From an uncultured Muribaculaceae bacterium (lineage in GTDB: Bacteria > Bacteroidota > Bacteroidia > Bacteroidales > Muribaculaceae): a DNA stretch of 64,000 nt. Of the stretch, positions 27,650 to 37,041 are shown piece by piece. Position 1 is the stretch's first letter. Each line of letters opens with the position of its first letter. The stretch is taken from positions 1 through 64,000 of the forward strand of contig CAJUPZ010000003.1 in assembly GCA_910588065.1 (NCBI GenBank), read 5' to 3'. The notes beneath the pieces were generated by a model. That model had not been told where the DNA came from and did no database searches. It saw only the letters and a program-made list of their open reading frames with translations. The translations under genes and the position numbers were made by a program.

Positions 27650-29593
27650 ATGAGCTACTTGAAATTTGATAAAAACCTCATGATTAATCTGGAGCAATCC
27701 CTGATGAAGGAGATGCTGCGCACTAATCAGAGCGGTGCTTATCATTGTACCTCGGTGGTGGACTGCAACACCCGCAAGCAGCATGGCCTGCTGGTGATAC
27801 CCATCCCCGAAATGGGCAATTCCTCACATGTGCTCCTGTCGTCGATGGATGTCACCGTGATACAGCACGGCGCTCCATTCAACCTTGGCCTCCACCGCTA
27901 CAGCGGAGGGGTGTACAGCCCGGCGGGACACAAGTATATAAGAGAATTCGACTGTGAGAGTGTGCCCAGAACAACCTACCGCGTAGGGGGAGTCATTCTC
28001 ACCAAAGAAAAAATCTTTATCTCCCACGAAAACCGCCTGCTGATACGCTACACCCTCGTGGACGCCCACAGCGCCACCACTCTGCGCTTCAAGCCGATGC
28101 TCGCTTTCAGGGAAGCAAACCAGTTGTGCGTGGAGAACTCGGCGCTCAACACCGACTGCCCCGAAGTGGCAAACGGCGTGGCCGCACGCCTCTATGACGG
28201 ATATCCCACACTGTTCATGCAGTTCAGCCGCAAGCCCGAGTGGACCTACGACCCCCACTGGTACAAAGGCTTCGAATACCTCAAGGACCTTGAACGCGGA
28301 GTGCCCTATACTGAAGACCTCTGGGTGCCCGGCACATTCGAGATACCCATCAAAAAAGGCGAATCAATCATATTCTCCGCCGGCGTGAGCGAAGTGTCAC
28401 CTCGCTCGCTCACAAAGATGTACGAGGCCGAGATAGCTTCGCGCACATGCCGCACAAGCTTCTTCAACTGCCTCAAGAACGCCGCCAAGCAGTGCTACCT
28501 CAAAGACAAGGACGGCGAATTCCTCATCAGCGGATATCCCTGGGGCAAAGTGCTGGCGCGCAACACGTTCATGGCGCTGCCGGGTGCCACCATCGCCATC
28601 AACCACCGCGATGACTATGAAGCCATCATGGAAAGCGCACGCGCAGCCCTGGTGCACTTCATGAACACAGCCGAGCTCTCACCCCGCATACAAGGCATCG
28701 ACCTGCCTGACATACCCCTGTGGTGCATGTGGGCGCTCCAGCAGTATGCCAAAGCATACGGCACCGAAGCAGCAAGAGAACGCTACCTGCCATTTATCCG
28801 CGAGATTATGGCATACATCCTTGAAAACCGTCACCCCAACCTGCGGGTAGAGGAAAACGGCATGGTATTCACAATGGGAGCCACAAACCCCGTATCGTGG
28901 ATGAACGCAGCCATGTATGGCCGTCCCTTAGTGCCCCGCACCGGCTACCTTGTGGAATTCAACGCCTTATGGTACAACGCCCTGATGTTTGCCGCCGCCC
29001 TGACAGAAGACATCGACGACCTCAACTCCGAGCGCAGCCTCTGGCTCGAGACAGCCGAAAAGATGAAACCCGCTTTCATCGACGCCTTCCTCAACGACTA
29101 CGGCTACCTTTACGACTATGTCAACGGCACCTACGCCGACCCCTCGGTGCGCCCCAACATGGCAGTTGCAATCGGCCTCGACTACTCGCCGCTTGACCGC
29201 CGCCAGCGCAAGGGAGTGCTCGACGTTGTTACCCGCGAGCTCCTCACCCCCAAAGGCCTGCGCACCCTCTCGCCGAAAAGCTTCGGCTACCGGCCCCACT
29301 ACCTCGGCTCACCCGAGGAGCGCGAGATGGCACTCCACAACGGCCCCGCACGCCCCTGGCTGTTCGGATTCTACGCCGACGCATACCTCAGGGTGTTCGG
29401 CATGAGCGGCGTCAGCTACATCGACCGCATGCTCATAGGCTACGAGGACGAAATGACCCAGGGCTGCATAGGCTCACTCTCACAGCTCTACGACGGCAAC
29501 CCGCCGTTCAGCGGACGCGGCGCAATCAGCCACATCACAAACGTGGCCGAGATTCTCCGCACGCTCACTACCCTCAAGAAATTCAATATGTAA
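27650..29593 (+). CDS. Glycogen debranching enzyme (amylo-alpha-1,6-glucosidase)
   Basis: A 647-residue cytoplasmic protein with a GDE_N-type beta-rich N-terminal domain (to about residue 270) and an (alpha/alpha)6-barrel C-terminal GDE_C domain (for example DLPDIPLWCMWALQQYAKAYG and NALWYNALMFAAALTE). It removes alpha-1,6 branch glucose in glycogen. It heads a three-gene operon with a GT4 glycosyltransferase and a GH57 enzyme, the typical Bacteroidetes glycogen cluster. Spacing to the next gene is 12 bases. No clear -7 element was found in its 150-bp upstream region. Confidence 0.92.
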   Translation: MSYLKFDKNLMINLEQSLMKEMLRTNQSGAYHCTSVVDCNTRKQHGLLVIPIPEMGNSSHVLLSSMDVTVIQHGAPFNLGLHRYSGGVYSPAGHKYIREFDCESVPRTTYRVGGVILTKEKIFISHENRLLIRYTLVDAHSATTLRFKPMLAFREANQLCVENSALNTDCPEVANGVAARLYDGYPTLFMQFSRKPEWTYDPHWYKGFEYLKDLERGVPYTEDLWVPGTFEIPIKKGESIIFSAGVSEVSPRSLTKMYEAEIASRTCRTSFFNCLKNAAKQCYLKDKDGEFLISGYPWGKVLARNTFMALPGATIAINHRDDYEAIMESARAALVHFMNTAELSPRIQGIDLPDIPLWCMWALQQYAKAYGTEAARERYLPFIREIMAYILENRHPNLRVEENGMVFTMGATNPVSWMNAAMYGRPLVPRTGYLVEFNALWYNALMFAAALTEDIDDLNSERSLWLETAEKMKPAFIDAFLNDYGYLYDYVNGTYADPSVRPNMAVAIGLDYSPLDRRQRKGVLDVVTRELLTPKGLRTLSPKSFGYRPHYLGSPEEREMALHNGPARPWLFGFYADAYLRVFGMSGVSYIDRMLIGYEDEMTQGCIGSLSQLYDGNPPFSGRGAISHITNVAEILRTLTTLKKFNM

Positions 29594-29605
29594 TCCCCAC
29601 ACTCC

Positions 29606-30874
29606 ATGAAAGCATTAATGTTTGGGTGGGAATTCCCACCTCATATCCTCGGCGGACTCGGCACCGCCAGCTACGGCCTCACAAAAGGTATGTGGGAGTG
29701 TGGCGACATGGACATATCATTCGTCATCCCCAAACCCTTCGGCGACGAAGACAAAAGCTTCGCACAGATAATCGGCGCATCGCAAGTGCCCATTGTGTGG
29801 CGCGATGTCAACCGCGAGTATGTTGAGCAACGCATAGGCTCGGTGATGAACCCCGACCTCTACTACCGCCTGCGCGACCATATCTACGCCGACTTCAACT
29901 ACATGCACACCAACGACCTCGGATGTATCGAATTCTCAGGCCGCTACCCCGACAACCTGCTCGATGAGATCAACAACTACTCGATATGCGCCGGAGTGAT
30001 AGCACGCACTCTCGACTTCGACATCATCCACTCCCACGACTGGCTCACCTACCCCGCCGGCATTCACGCCAAGCAGGTGACAGGCAAGCCCCTCGTCATC
30101 CATGTGCATGCAACCGACTTCGACCGCTCGCGCGGCAACGTCAACCCCACAGTGTTCGGCATCGAGAAAGATGGCATGAACCACGCCGACCACATCATCA
30201 CCGTCAGCAACCTCACCCGTCAGACCGTCATTGAAAAATACGGCATTGACCCCGCCAAGGTGACAACCGTGCACAACGCCGTCACCCCCCTGAGCGATGA
30301 GCTCCTTAACCTCAAAGTGTCCAAGCCCAAGGAAAAAATTGTCACCTTCCTCGGACGAATCACAATGCAGAAAGGCCCCGAATACTTCGTTGAAGCCGCC
30401 GCCAAAGTGCTCAAAAACAACCACAACGTGCGCTTTGTAATGGCCGGAAGCGGCGACATGATGGACAAAATGATTCTCCTCGCCGCAGAGCGCGGCATCG
30501 CCGACCGTTTCCACTTCCCCGGCTTCCAGAAAGGCAAGCAGGTGTATGAAATGCTCAAGGCAAGCGATGTATACATAATGCCCTCAGTGTCAGAACCATT
30601 CGGCATATCACCCCTCGAAGCGATGCAGATTGGGGTGCCGTCGATAATCTCCAAGCAGAGCGGCTGCGCCGAAATCCTTGACAACGTAATCAAAACCGAC
30701 TACTGGGACATCGACGCAATGGCCGACGCCATCAACTCTATCATCACATACCCCGCAATGTACAACCAGCTGCGCGAGGACGGCCTCGACGAGGTGAACC
30801 GCATCACCTGGGACAAAGCCGGAGCAAAGGTGATAGACATCTACCGCAGAGTCATTGACAGCTACCGCCACTGA
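29606..30874 (+). CDS. GT4 glycosyltransferase, glycogen-synthase-like
   Basis: A 422-residue GT-B fold enzyme, cytoplasmic. Seen: N-terminal MKALMFGWEFPPHILGGLGT with the glycine-rich donor/acceptor loop, HSHDWLTYPAGI, and the C-terminal E-x7-E motif in PSVSEPFGISPLEAMQIG. Its position between a debranching enzyme and a GH57 amylase indicates alpha-glucan elongation from a nucleotide-sugar donor. UDP- versus ADP-glucose use cannot be told from sequence. Confidence 0.92.
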   Translation: MKALMFGWEFPPHILGGLGTASYGLTKGMWECGDMDISFVIPKPFGDEDKSFAQIIGASQVPIVWRDVNREYVEQRIGSVMNPDLYYRLRDHIYADFNYMHTNDLGCIEFSGRYPDNLLDEINNYSICAGVIARTLDFDIIHSHDWLTYPAGIHAKQVTGKPLVIHVHATDFDRSRGNVNPTVFGIEKDGMNHADHIITVSNLTRQTVIEKYGIDPAKVTTVHNAVTPLSDELLNLKVSKPKEKIVTFLGRITMQKGPEYFVEAAAKVLKNNHNVRFVMAGSGDMMDKMILLAAERGIADRFHFPGFQKGKQVYEMLKASDVYIMPSVSEPFGISPLEAMQIGVPSIISKQSGCAEILDNVIKTDYWDIDAMADAINSIITYPAMYNQLREDGLDEVNRITWDKAGAKVIDIYRRVIDSYRH

Positions 30875-30927
30875 CCCCTGAGAATCACGAAGTAAAACAT
30901 CAAAAAAAAGAATACCAGACTGACATC

Positions 30928-32340
30928 ATGAAAGCAATTTGTTTTTATTTTCAGATCCACCAGCCGTTCAGGCTCAAAAGATACCGCTTCTTCGACATAG
31001 GCAACGACCACTACTACTATGACGATTTTGCAAACGACGACATCATTACCCGGATAGCCCACCACAGCTACATCCCCGCAGCGGAAAGCCTGCTGCGCAT
31101 GATTCAGGAAAGCAACGGAGCATTCCGCTGCGCGCTCTCCATCACCGGCGTTGCACTCGAACAGTGCGAGCACTATGTGCCCGAATTCATCGACCTGCTC
31201 AAAAAACTCGCCGACACCGGCAAAGTGGAATTCCTTGCAGAGACATATGCCCACTCCCTGTCATCGCTCGCCGACCCCGAGGAGTTCGCCGCACAGGTAA
31301 AAGCCCACGACGACAAGATTTTCGAGCTCTTCGGAGTGCGCCCCAAAGTGCTCCGCAACACCGAGCTGATATATTGCGACGACCTCGCTCCCCAGATTGC
31401 AGCCATGGGCTACAAGGGAGTGATTACCGAAGGTGCAAAGCACATCCTCGGCTGGAAATCGCCCAACTATGTATACTCCGCAGCCAGCGCACCCAAGCTG
31501 AAACTCCTGCTCAAGAACTCCAAGCTCAGCGACGACATCAGCTTCCGCTTCAGCAACCCCGAATGGGACGCATATCCCCTCACCGCCGACAAATACATTG
31601 ACTGGATTGCAAACACACCCGCCGACGAACAGATTGTGAACTTGTTCATGAACCTCGAGACATTCGGCGAGCTGCAAAACCGCGACACCGGCATATTCCA
31701 GTTCCTCGAAGCACTGCCCCGCTTCGCCAAGGAACGCGGCATCGACTTCTGGACACCCAGCGAGGCTGTCACCAAACTCAAACCGGTGGGCGAACTCTCC
31801 ATCATGCACCCCATCTCATGGGCAGATGAAGCCCGCGACACCTCCGCGTGGCTCGGCAACAAGCTGCAGAACGAAGCCTTCAACAAGCTCTACTCAGTGG
31901 CAGAGCGCGTGCGCCTGTGCGACGACCGCCGCCTGAAACAGGACTGGTACTATCTCCAGGCATCTGACCACCTCTTCTACATGGCCACCAAGCACATGAA
32001 CGACGGCGCAGTGCACTCCCACTTCAGCCCGTACGAAACACCTTTCCAGGCGTTTACAAACTACATGAACGTGCTTGCCGACTTCATTGTGCGCGTTGAG
32101 GAGCAATATCCCCTGTCAATTGAAAACGAAGAGCTCAACTCACTGCTCAAAACCATACGCAACCAGGCCACAGAGATCGAGACACTCAACAAAGAAGTGA
32201 GCTCGATGCGCCAGAACCTCGAGCACTACAACGAAGAGCACGCCCTTCGCGAAAAAGCGGCACCCAAAGCCGAAGCCCCCGCAAAAAAAGCCGCAGCAAA
32301 GAAACCTGCCGCCAAGAAAACCGCAAAAAAAGCGGAATAA
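30928..32340 (+). CDS. GH57 alpha-amylase-type enzyme with Lys/Ala-rich tail
   Basis: A 470-residue GH57 enzyme acting on alpha-glucans (amylase or branching-type activity). Seen: N-terminal ICFYFQIHQPFRLKRYRFFD, and FLAETYAHSLSSL and VLRNTELIYCDDLAP within the (beta/alpha)7 barrel. After a coiled-coil stretch (about 405-440) the protein ends in about 30 residues made almost only of Lys, Ala and Pro (for example PAKKAAAKKPAAKK), unlike usual GH57 enzymes. It is the last gene of the glycogen operon. Confidence 0.91.
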   Translation: MKAICFYFQIHQPFRLKRYRFFDIGNDHYYYDDFANDDIITRIAHHSYIPAAESLLRMIQESNGAFRCALSITGVALEQCEHYVPEFIDLLKKLADTGKVEFLAETYAHSLSSLADPEEFAAQVKAHDDKIFELFGVRPKVLRNTELIYCDDLAPQIAAMGYKGVITEGAKHILGWKSPNYVYSAASAPKLKLLLKNSKLSDDISFRFSNPEWDAYPLTADKYIDWIANTPADEQIVNLFMNLETFGELQNRDTGIFQFLEALPRFAKERGIDFWTPSEAVTKLKPVGELSIMHPISWADEARDTSAWLGNKLQNEAFNKLYSVAERVRLCDDRRLKQDWYYLQASDHLFYMATKHMNDGAVHSHFSPYETPFQAFTNYMNVLADFIVRVEEQYPLSIENEELNSLLKTIRNQATEIETLNKEVSSMRQNLEHYNEEHALREKAAPKAEAPAKKAAAKKPAAKKTAKKAE

Positions 32341-32364
32341 CACGGCAACGCCCCACACTTTAAA

Positions 32365-32395
32365 GGAGATAAGCCCCCGCTTATCTCCTTTTTTA
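32365..32395 (+). terminator. Intrinsic terminator of the glycogen operon
   Basis: Perfect 10-bp stem GGAGATAAGC/GCTTATCTCC (32365-32374 and 32379-32388) followed by TTTTTTA. Confidence 0.92.
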
Positions 32396-32459
32396 TAAAA
32401 ATATCCACCTATATAGGGGACCAAGGATATGCAGCCAGCCAGACGGCATCATATCCACT

Positions 32460-32490
32460 TTTGAGAATTCCTTACATTTCACTACCTTTG
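32460..32490 (+). promoter_or_regulatory. Promoter of the restriction-modification operon
   Basis: TTTG (32460-32463), exactly 19 bases, then TACCTTTG (32483-32490): a textbook Bacteroidetes promoter, 54 bases before the endonuclease start. Confidence 0.75.
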
Positions 32491-32544
32491 CATAACTGCT
32501 GAGTTGACTTCGGCAACCATCACTTTCTAAAAGCATATACAGAC

Positions 32545-33288
32545 ATGAGAAATTACAATCTCGGATTCATTTCTGATGAAGATATATACCAACACGTAAA
32601 GAAAACGGTAGAGGCGTACCGACGTGAGATAACTCTTACACAATTCAATGAAAATATCATAGACCCAATAAAACTTACCTTTGACGCAAAGGTATACAAC
32701 AAGTCTATTGAGCAAGCTGTTGAAGATGAATGCTTCCGTCAGATTGACAAATCAAACACAAACAAGATTGGATATTTCCATCAGAATCTGTTTCACTATG
32801 CAAATAATGGCTGGAGCGTGCCTCATGCAGGCTTCGATGTTGAGAATGCGGAGAACCACATATATGTGGAGATGAAAAACAAACATAATACCATGAACTC
32901 AGCGTCATCTCAGAAAACATACATGAAAATGCAGGGAAAATTGCTTGACGATGACGAGGCCACATGCTACCTTGTGGAGGTAATCTCTAAAAAATCAAGG
33001 GACATATCGTGGAGGATATCTCTTGACGGGGTTGCACGTGAACATAAAAAGATAAGACGAATGTCCATAGACAGATTCTATGCAATGGTATTTGACGACG
33101 ACAAGGCATTCTTCAAGTTATGCATGGCTTTGCCCGATATTATCGAGGATGTGGTGCGCGAGAATCCCGGATTGAAATTACAGAATTCTGTGTACAGCGA
33201 ATTGACGAAGGAACATGCGGACATTCTGACAAGTCTGTATCTCCTTGCGTTTTCAACATACGAAGGTTTTGAAAGTCTGAAATCATGA
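32545..33288 (+). CDS. Type II restriction endonuclease, Eco47II family
   Basis: A 247-residue endonuclease of the Eco47II/Sau96I group, which by family cuts GGNCC. The active-site region is FDVENAENHIYVEMKNKHNTMNS near residues 100-120, with the PD-(D/E)xK-type E-x-K. It is followed by a C5 methyltransferase in ATGA overlap. The gene is AT-richer than the glycogen genes, in keeping with horizontal transfer. The site GGNCC is inferred from the family. Confidence 0.9.
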   Translation: MRNYNLGFISDEDIYQHVKKTVEAYRREITLTQFNENIIDPIKLTFDAKVYNKSIEQAVEDECFRQIDKSNTNKIGYFHQNLFHYANNGWSVPHAGFDVENAENHIYVEMKNKHNTMNSASSQKTYMKMQGKLLDDDEATCYLVEVISKKSRDISWRISLDGVAREHKKIRRMSIDRFYAMVFDDDKAFFKLCMALPDIIEDVVRENPGLKLQNSVYSELTKEHADILTSLYLLAFSTYEGFESLKS

Positions 33289-34697
33289 CCCCGGAAACAA
33301 AAATATCGCTTAACAATTTCGCCGACATTGCCGGTGTGTCAAGAAGCACCGTTGACAAATGGATAGCGTCCGGAAAGTGCAGAATCCACATCTCAAATGA
33401 CGGGTCAAGGTATCTTCTGGCAAAAGAGCTAACTTTTTCTCCGGAAATAAGCCAGATGTTATCATCAAGATGGGAGGAGGAGAAGGATGTTGAATCCGCA
33501 CGGCCATTTACATCCATTGAACTGTTTGCTGGCGGAGGTGGCCTTGCTCTTGGAATGCATAAAGCCGGATTCGAGCACATTTTACTGAATGAATTTGACA
33601 AGGATGCATGCGCAACCCTCAGAAAAAATATGCCGCACTGGAATGTTGTGGAAGGAGATATACACGACCTGGACTTTAATGCTTATGCAGGAAAAGTTGA
33701 CCTGCTGACAGGAGGATTCCCCTGCCAGGCATTTTCATATGCGGGCAAAAGACTTGGTTTCGAGGAGACACGAGGCACATTATTCTTTGAATTGGCTCGT
33801 GCTGTCAAGGAAACTCGTCCCAAAGTATTCATGGCAGAGAATGTCAAGGGTCTGATGGAACATGACAACGGCAGAACTCTGACAACAATAAAATCTGTCA
33901 TAGACGAGTTGGGATATACACTCATTGAACCCAGAGTTCTGAGAGCGATATTATATAATGTTCCTCAAAAACGGGAAAGGCTGATACTTGTGGCCATCCG
34001 CAATGATTTGTTTGACAAAGCTTCATTCAAGTGGCCTTGTGTATGCGGTGAATTAAGAACTCTACACGATGCCTTTCATTCAGGAACACTGTACAAATGC
34101 GAGGTGCCACAGAGTGAGGGACAAAAATATCCTGAAAAAAAATACCATGTTCTCAAGCAGGTGCCTGAAGGCGGAGACTGGCGGGATCTGCCTCCTGAAG
34201 TGGCAAGAGAATATATGGGAGGAAGCTATGATCTCGGAGGTGGTAAAACAGGCATGGCAAGAAGACTGTCCATGAATGAGGCGAGCCTGACTCTCACATG
34301 CTCTCCGGCTCAGAAACAGACTGAGCGTTGCCATCCGCTTGAAACTCGTCCGCTGACCATCCGTGAATATGCCCGCATACAGACCTTCCCCGATGACTGG
34401 GAATTCTGCGGTTCATTATCTTCAAAATACAAGCAGATAGGCAATGCTGTTCCGGTAAATATGGCATGGGCATTGGGTCGCTCATTGATCAGATTATTAA
34501 ATTCCATCGAAGCAAGCTATCCTGATTATGCCGCATCCGTAAAAAGAGATGAGTATGTGCCTATACATAAGTTACATAATCTTTTTGAGGGTATGGCCTG
34601 CGATAGGAATGAGGGGTATGGTGGATCAGGCGAGGAGGACATCGAGGGTCATCATAAGAAGGAAGCCGAAAGCGAAGCCGAGGGTGCCGATGTTTGA
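33285..34697 (+). CDS. DNA cytosine-5 methyltransferase of the restriction-modification pair
   Basis: A 470-residue C5-cytosine methyltransferase protecting the host DNA. N-terminal helix-turn-helix (SLNNFADIAGVSRSTVDKWI, about 8-30), then motif I (ELFAGGGGLALGM), motif IV with catalytic Cys (GGFPCQAF), motif VI (ENVKGL), motif VIII (QKRERL), and motif X (GNAVPVNMAWALG). The HTH may autoregulate, as in M.Sau96I-like enzymes. The last 72 bases overlap the convergent ZIP gene, giving a charged tail (EEDIEGHHKKEAESEAEGAD) unlike a normal C-terminus. Specificity GGNCC is inferred. Confidence 0.93.
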   Translation: MTPETKISLNNFADIAGVSRSTVDKWIASGKCRIHISNDGSRYLLAKELTFSPEISQMLSSRWEEEKDVESARPFTSIELFAGGGGLALGMHKAGFEHILLNEFDKDACATLRKNMPHWNVVEGDIHDLDFNAYAGKVDLLTGGFPCQAFSYAGKRLGFEETRGTLFFELARAVKETRPKVFMAENVKGLMEHDNGRTLTTIKSVIDELGYTLIEPRVLRAILYNVPQKRERLILVAIRNDLFDKASFKWPCVCGELRTLHDAFHSGTLYKCEVPQSEGQKYPEKKYHVLKQVPEGGDWRDLPPEVAREYMGGSYDLGGGKTGMARRLSMNEASLTLTCSPAQKQTERCHPLETRPLTIREYARIQTFPDDWEFCGSLSSKYKQIGNAVPVNMAWALGRSLIRLLNSIEASYPDYAASVKRDEYVPIHKLHNLFEGMACDRNEGYGGSGEEDIEGHHKKEAESEAEGADV

Positions 34698-35405
34698 GTG
34701 TCGTCCCTGTTGGGTTTCCGGAATGAGTTCCTCCACCACGACATACATCATCGCCCCGGCGGCAAAGGCGAGGAGGTAGGGCAACACCGGCAGCACCAGC
34801 GATGCGAGAAAAATAGTGATGCACGCACCGATTGGCTCGACAATGCCGCTGCCGGCTCCTATTATAAACGATTTGAGGCGTGAGTTGCCTGCGCTCCGCA
34901 AGGGCATCGACACAATGGCTCCCTCAGGAAAGTTCTGAATGGCAATGCCTATGGACAGAGCCACAGCTGCGGCCATAGGCATATAGGCGTTGTGCTCCAG
35001 CGCGGCGGCAAGAGCAACCCCAACCGCCATACCCTCAGGGATGTTGTGGAGAGTCACTGCAAAAACGAGTTTGGAGGTGCGCGAAAGGTGAGATCGCGGT
35101 CCCTCACTGAGGTTGCTCTCAATGTGCTGATGCGGTATCACCTCGTCAAGCAGCAGCAGAAAAAGCACTCCTGCGGCAAAGCCGACCACAGCCGGCAAAA
35201 CGCTTGCCAACCCCTCCTTGCCGGTCATTTCAATAGAGGGTATGATGAGCGACCACACCGACGCGGCCACCATCACTCCGGCAGCGAATCCGGTGAGCGC
35301 CTTTTGCAGCGCTGAAGGCATGGCGCGCCGCATCAGGAACACGCATGCGGCTCCGAGCGCGGTGCCAACAAAGGGTAGTGCTATACCGATTATCAATCCG
35401 TTCAT
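34626..35405 (-). CDS. ZIP family metal transporter
   Basis: A 259-residue inner-membrane ZIP (ZupT-like) transporter for Zn2+ or other divalent metals. Seen: eight hydrophobic segments, metal-site motifs HNIPEGMAVGVA and FPEGAIVSMP in helices 4 and 5, and a histidine-containing loop after LDEVIPHQHIES. Length matches ZupT. Its 3' end is overlapped by the incoming methyltransferase gene. Confidence 0.93.
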   Translation of the reverse strand: MNGLIIGIALPFVGTALGAACVFLMRRAMPSALQKALTGFAAGVMVAASVWSLIIPSIEMTGKEGLASVLPAVVGFAAGVLFLLLLDEVIPHQHIESNLSEGPRSHLSRTSKLVFAVTLHNIPEGMAVGVALAAALEHNAYMPMAAAVALSIGIAIQNFPEGAIVSMPLRSAGNSRLKSFIIGAGSGIVEPIGACITIFLASLVLPVLPYLLAFAAGAMMYVVVEELIPETQQGRHSNIGTLGFAFGFLLMMTLDVLLA

Positions 35406-35500
35406 ACTCTTCTAACACCGAAACCGCCAAAATAGATTGACTTTGAAGCCCAAAGAAAAAACATGGGGGTCGCAGTGTTGCATGAACGGATGAATTGTAG

Positions 35501-35508
35501 TAACTTTG
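35501..35508 (+). promoter_or_regulatory. Promoter -7 element of the DUF1846 gene
   Basis: TAACTTTG followed by CA, 9 bases before the ATG at 35518; leader of only about 3-5 bases is implied. Confidence 0.55.
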
Positions 35509-35517
35509 CAATCCGTT

Positions 35518-36981
35518 ATGACATACGGATTTGACAACGACAAGTATCTGAAGATACAGTCTGAACACATTAAGGACCGGATTTCAAAGTTCGGCAACAA
35601 GCTTTACCTCGAACTCGGAGGTAAGCTATTCGATGATTATCATGCCAGTAGGGTTTTGCCCGGATTTCAGCCGGACAGCAAGCTGCGTATGCTTCAGCAG
35701 CTGAAGGATCAGGCTGAGATAGTGATTGTTATCAGTGCCCTTGACATTGAGAAAAACAAGGTGAGGAGCGACCTCGGCATCACCTACGATATGGATGTGC
35801 TGCGTCTGCGCACCGAGTTCCAGAACCGCGGATTTCTGGTGAGCTCGGTTGTAGTGACCCACTACAATGGCCAGATAAGCGCCGATGCATTCCGCCAGAG
35901 GCTCGAACGCATGGACATAAAGGTGTATTACCACTATACAATCGAGGGCTACCCCAACAATGTGGGCCTAATCACCTCAGACGAAGGCTTCGGCAACAAC
36001 GACTATATCGAAACCAGCCGTCCGCTGGTGATTGTCACTGCTCCCGGCCCGGGCAGCGGCAAGATGGCTGTGTGTCTCAGCCAGCTGTATAATGAGCATA
36101 AGAGAGGTGTTGAGGCCGGATATGCCAAGTTTGAGACATTTCCGGTGTGGAGCCTTCCACTCAAACATCCGGTCAACATTGCCTACGAGGCTGCTACGGC
36201 CGACCTCAACGATGTCAATATGATAGACCCGTTTCACCTCGAGGCTTACGGCAAGACCGCTATCAACTACAACCGTGATATCGAGATATTCCCGGTGCTA
36301 AACGCTCTTTTCGAGGGTATCTACGGCAAGAATCCCTATAAATCGCCTACCGACATGGGGGTGAATATGGTGGGATTCTGCATCAATGATGACGAGGTGT
36401 GCTGCAACGCGTCGAAAAATGAGATTATACGACGCTACTTCACCGCACTTAACAACCTTGCCCAGGGTGAGGGAAATGACGATGAGGTGAACAAGATAGC
36501 GCTTCTGCTAAAACAGGCCAAGATAGACATCACATACCGCCGCACAATTAAGGCGGCAAGAGACCGCGCCCAGGCGAGCGGCCGTCCCAGCTCGGCAATA
36601 GAGCTTTGCGACGGCACAATCATCACCGCAGAGACAAGCGGCCTGTTAGGACCGAGCTCAGCGCTGATACTCAACGCCATAAAGCATCTTGCCGGCATTG
36701 ACCACAACCTGAAACTCATACCTCAGGAGATGATAGAGCCTATCCAGCACACCAAGACAAGCTACCTGCGCAGCAACAATCCGCGGTTGCACTCGGATGA
36801 GGTGCTCGTGGCACTTTCGGTGCTGAGCACCCACAACGAGGAGTGCCGCAAGGCGCTGGAGAAACTGCCGGAGCTGAGAGGCTGCGAGATGCACTCCACA
36901 GTGATGCTCGGAGAGGTTGACCACAAGATTTTCAAGAAATTAGGGGTAGGACTCACCTGCGATCCGTCACGAAAAAAATAA
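35518..36981 (+). CDS. DUF1846 protein
   Basis: A 487-residue cytoplasmic protein of the DUF1846 family, which is conserved and of unknown function. Seen: a P-loop-like segment APGPGSGKMAVCLSQLYNEH near residues 172-191 and IELCDGTIITAETSGLLG near 362. The start at 35518 is favoured since a TTG four codons earlier lies in the promoter element. Monocistronic, closed by a hairpin. Confidence 0.88.
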   Translation: MTYGFDNDKYLKIQSEHIKDRISKFGNKLYLELGGKLFDDYHASRVLPGFQPDSKLRMLQQLKDQAEIVIVISALDIEKNKVRSDLGITYDMDVLRLRTEFQNRGFLVSSVVVTHYNGQISADAFRQRLERMDIKVYYHYTIEGYPNNVGLITSDEGFGNNDYIETSRPLVIVTAPGPGSGKMAVCLSQLYNEHKRGVEAGYAKFETFPVWSLPLKHPVNIAYEAATADLNDVNMIDPFHLEAYGKTAINYNRDIEIFPVLNALFEGIYGKNPYKSPTDMGVNMVGFCINDDEVCCNASKNEIIRRYFTALNNLAQGEGNDDEVNKIALLLKQAKIDITYRRTIKAARDRAQASGRPSSAIELCDGTIITAETSGLLGPSSALILNAIKHLAGIDHNLKLIPQEMIEPIQHTKTSYLRSNNPRLHSDEVLVALSVLSTHNEECRKALEKLPELRGCEMHSTVMLGEVDHKIFKKLGVGLTCDPSRKK

Positions 36982-36988
36982 GCTTCGT

Positions 36989-37020
36989 GGGAGCATGTGG
37001 CAAAGGAGCCACGTGCTCCC
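36989..37020 (+). terminator. Hairpin after the DUF1846 gene
   Basis: GGGAGCA-T-GTGGC/GCCAC-G-TGCTCCC stem-loop with a 6-base loop. No T tract follows, so it may not be a simple intrinsic terminator. Confidence 0.5.
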
Positions 37021-37041
37021 GCAGACATGTGGGTAATCCGG

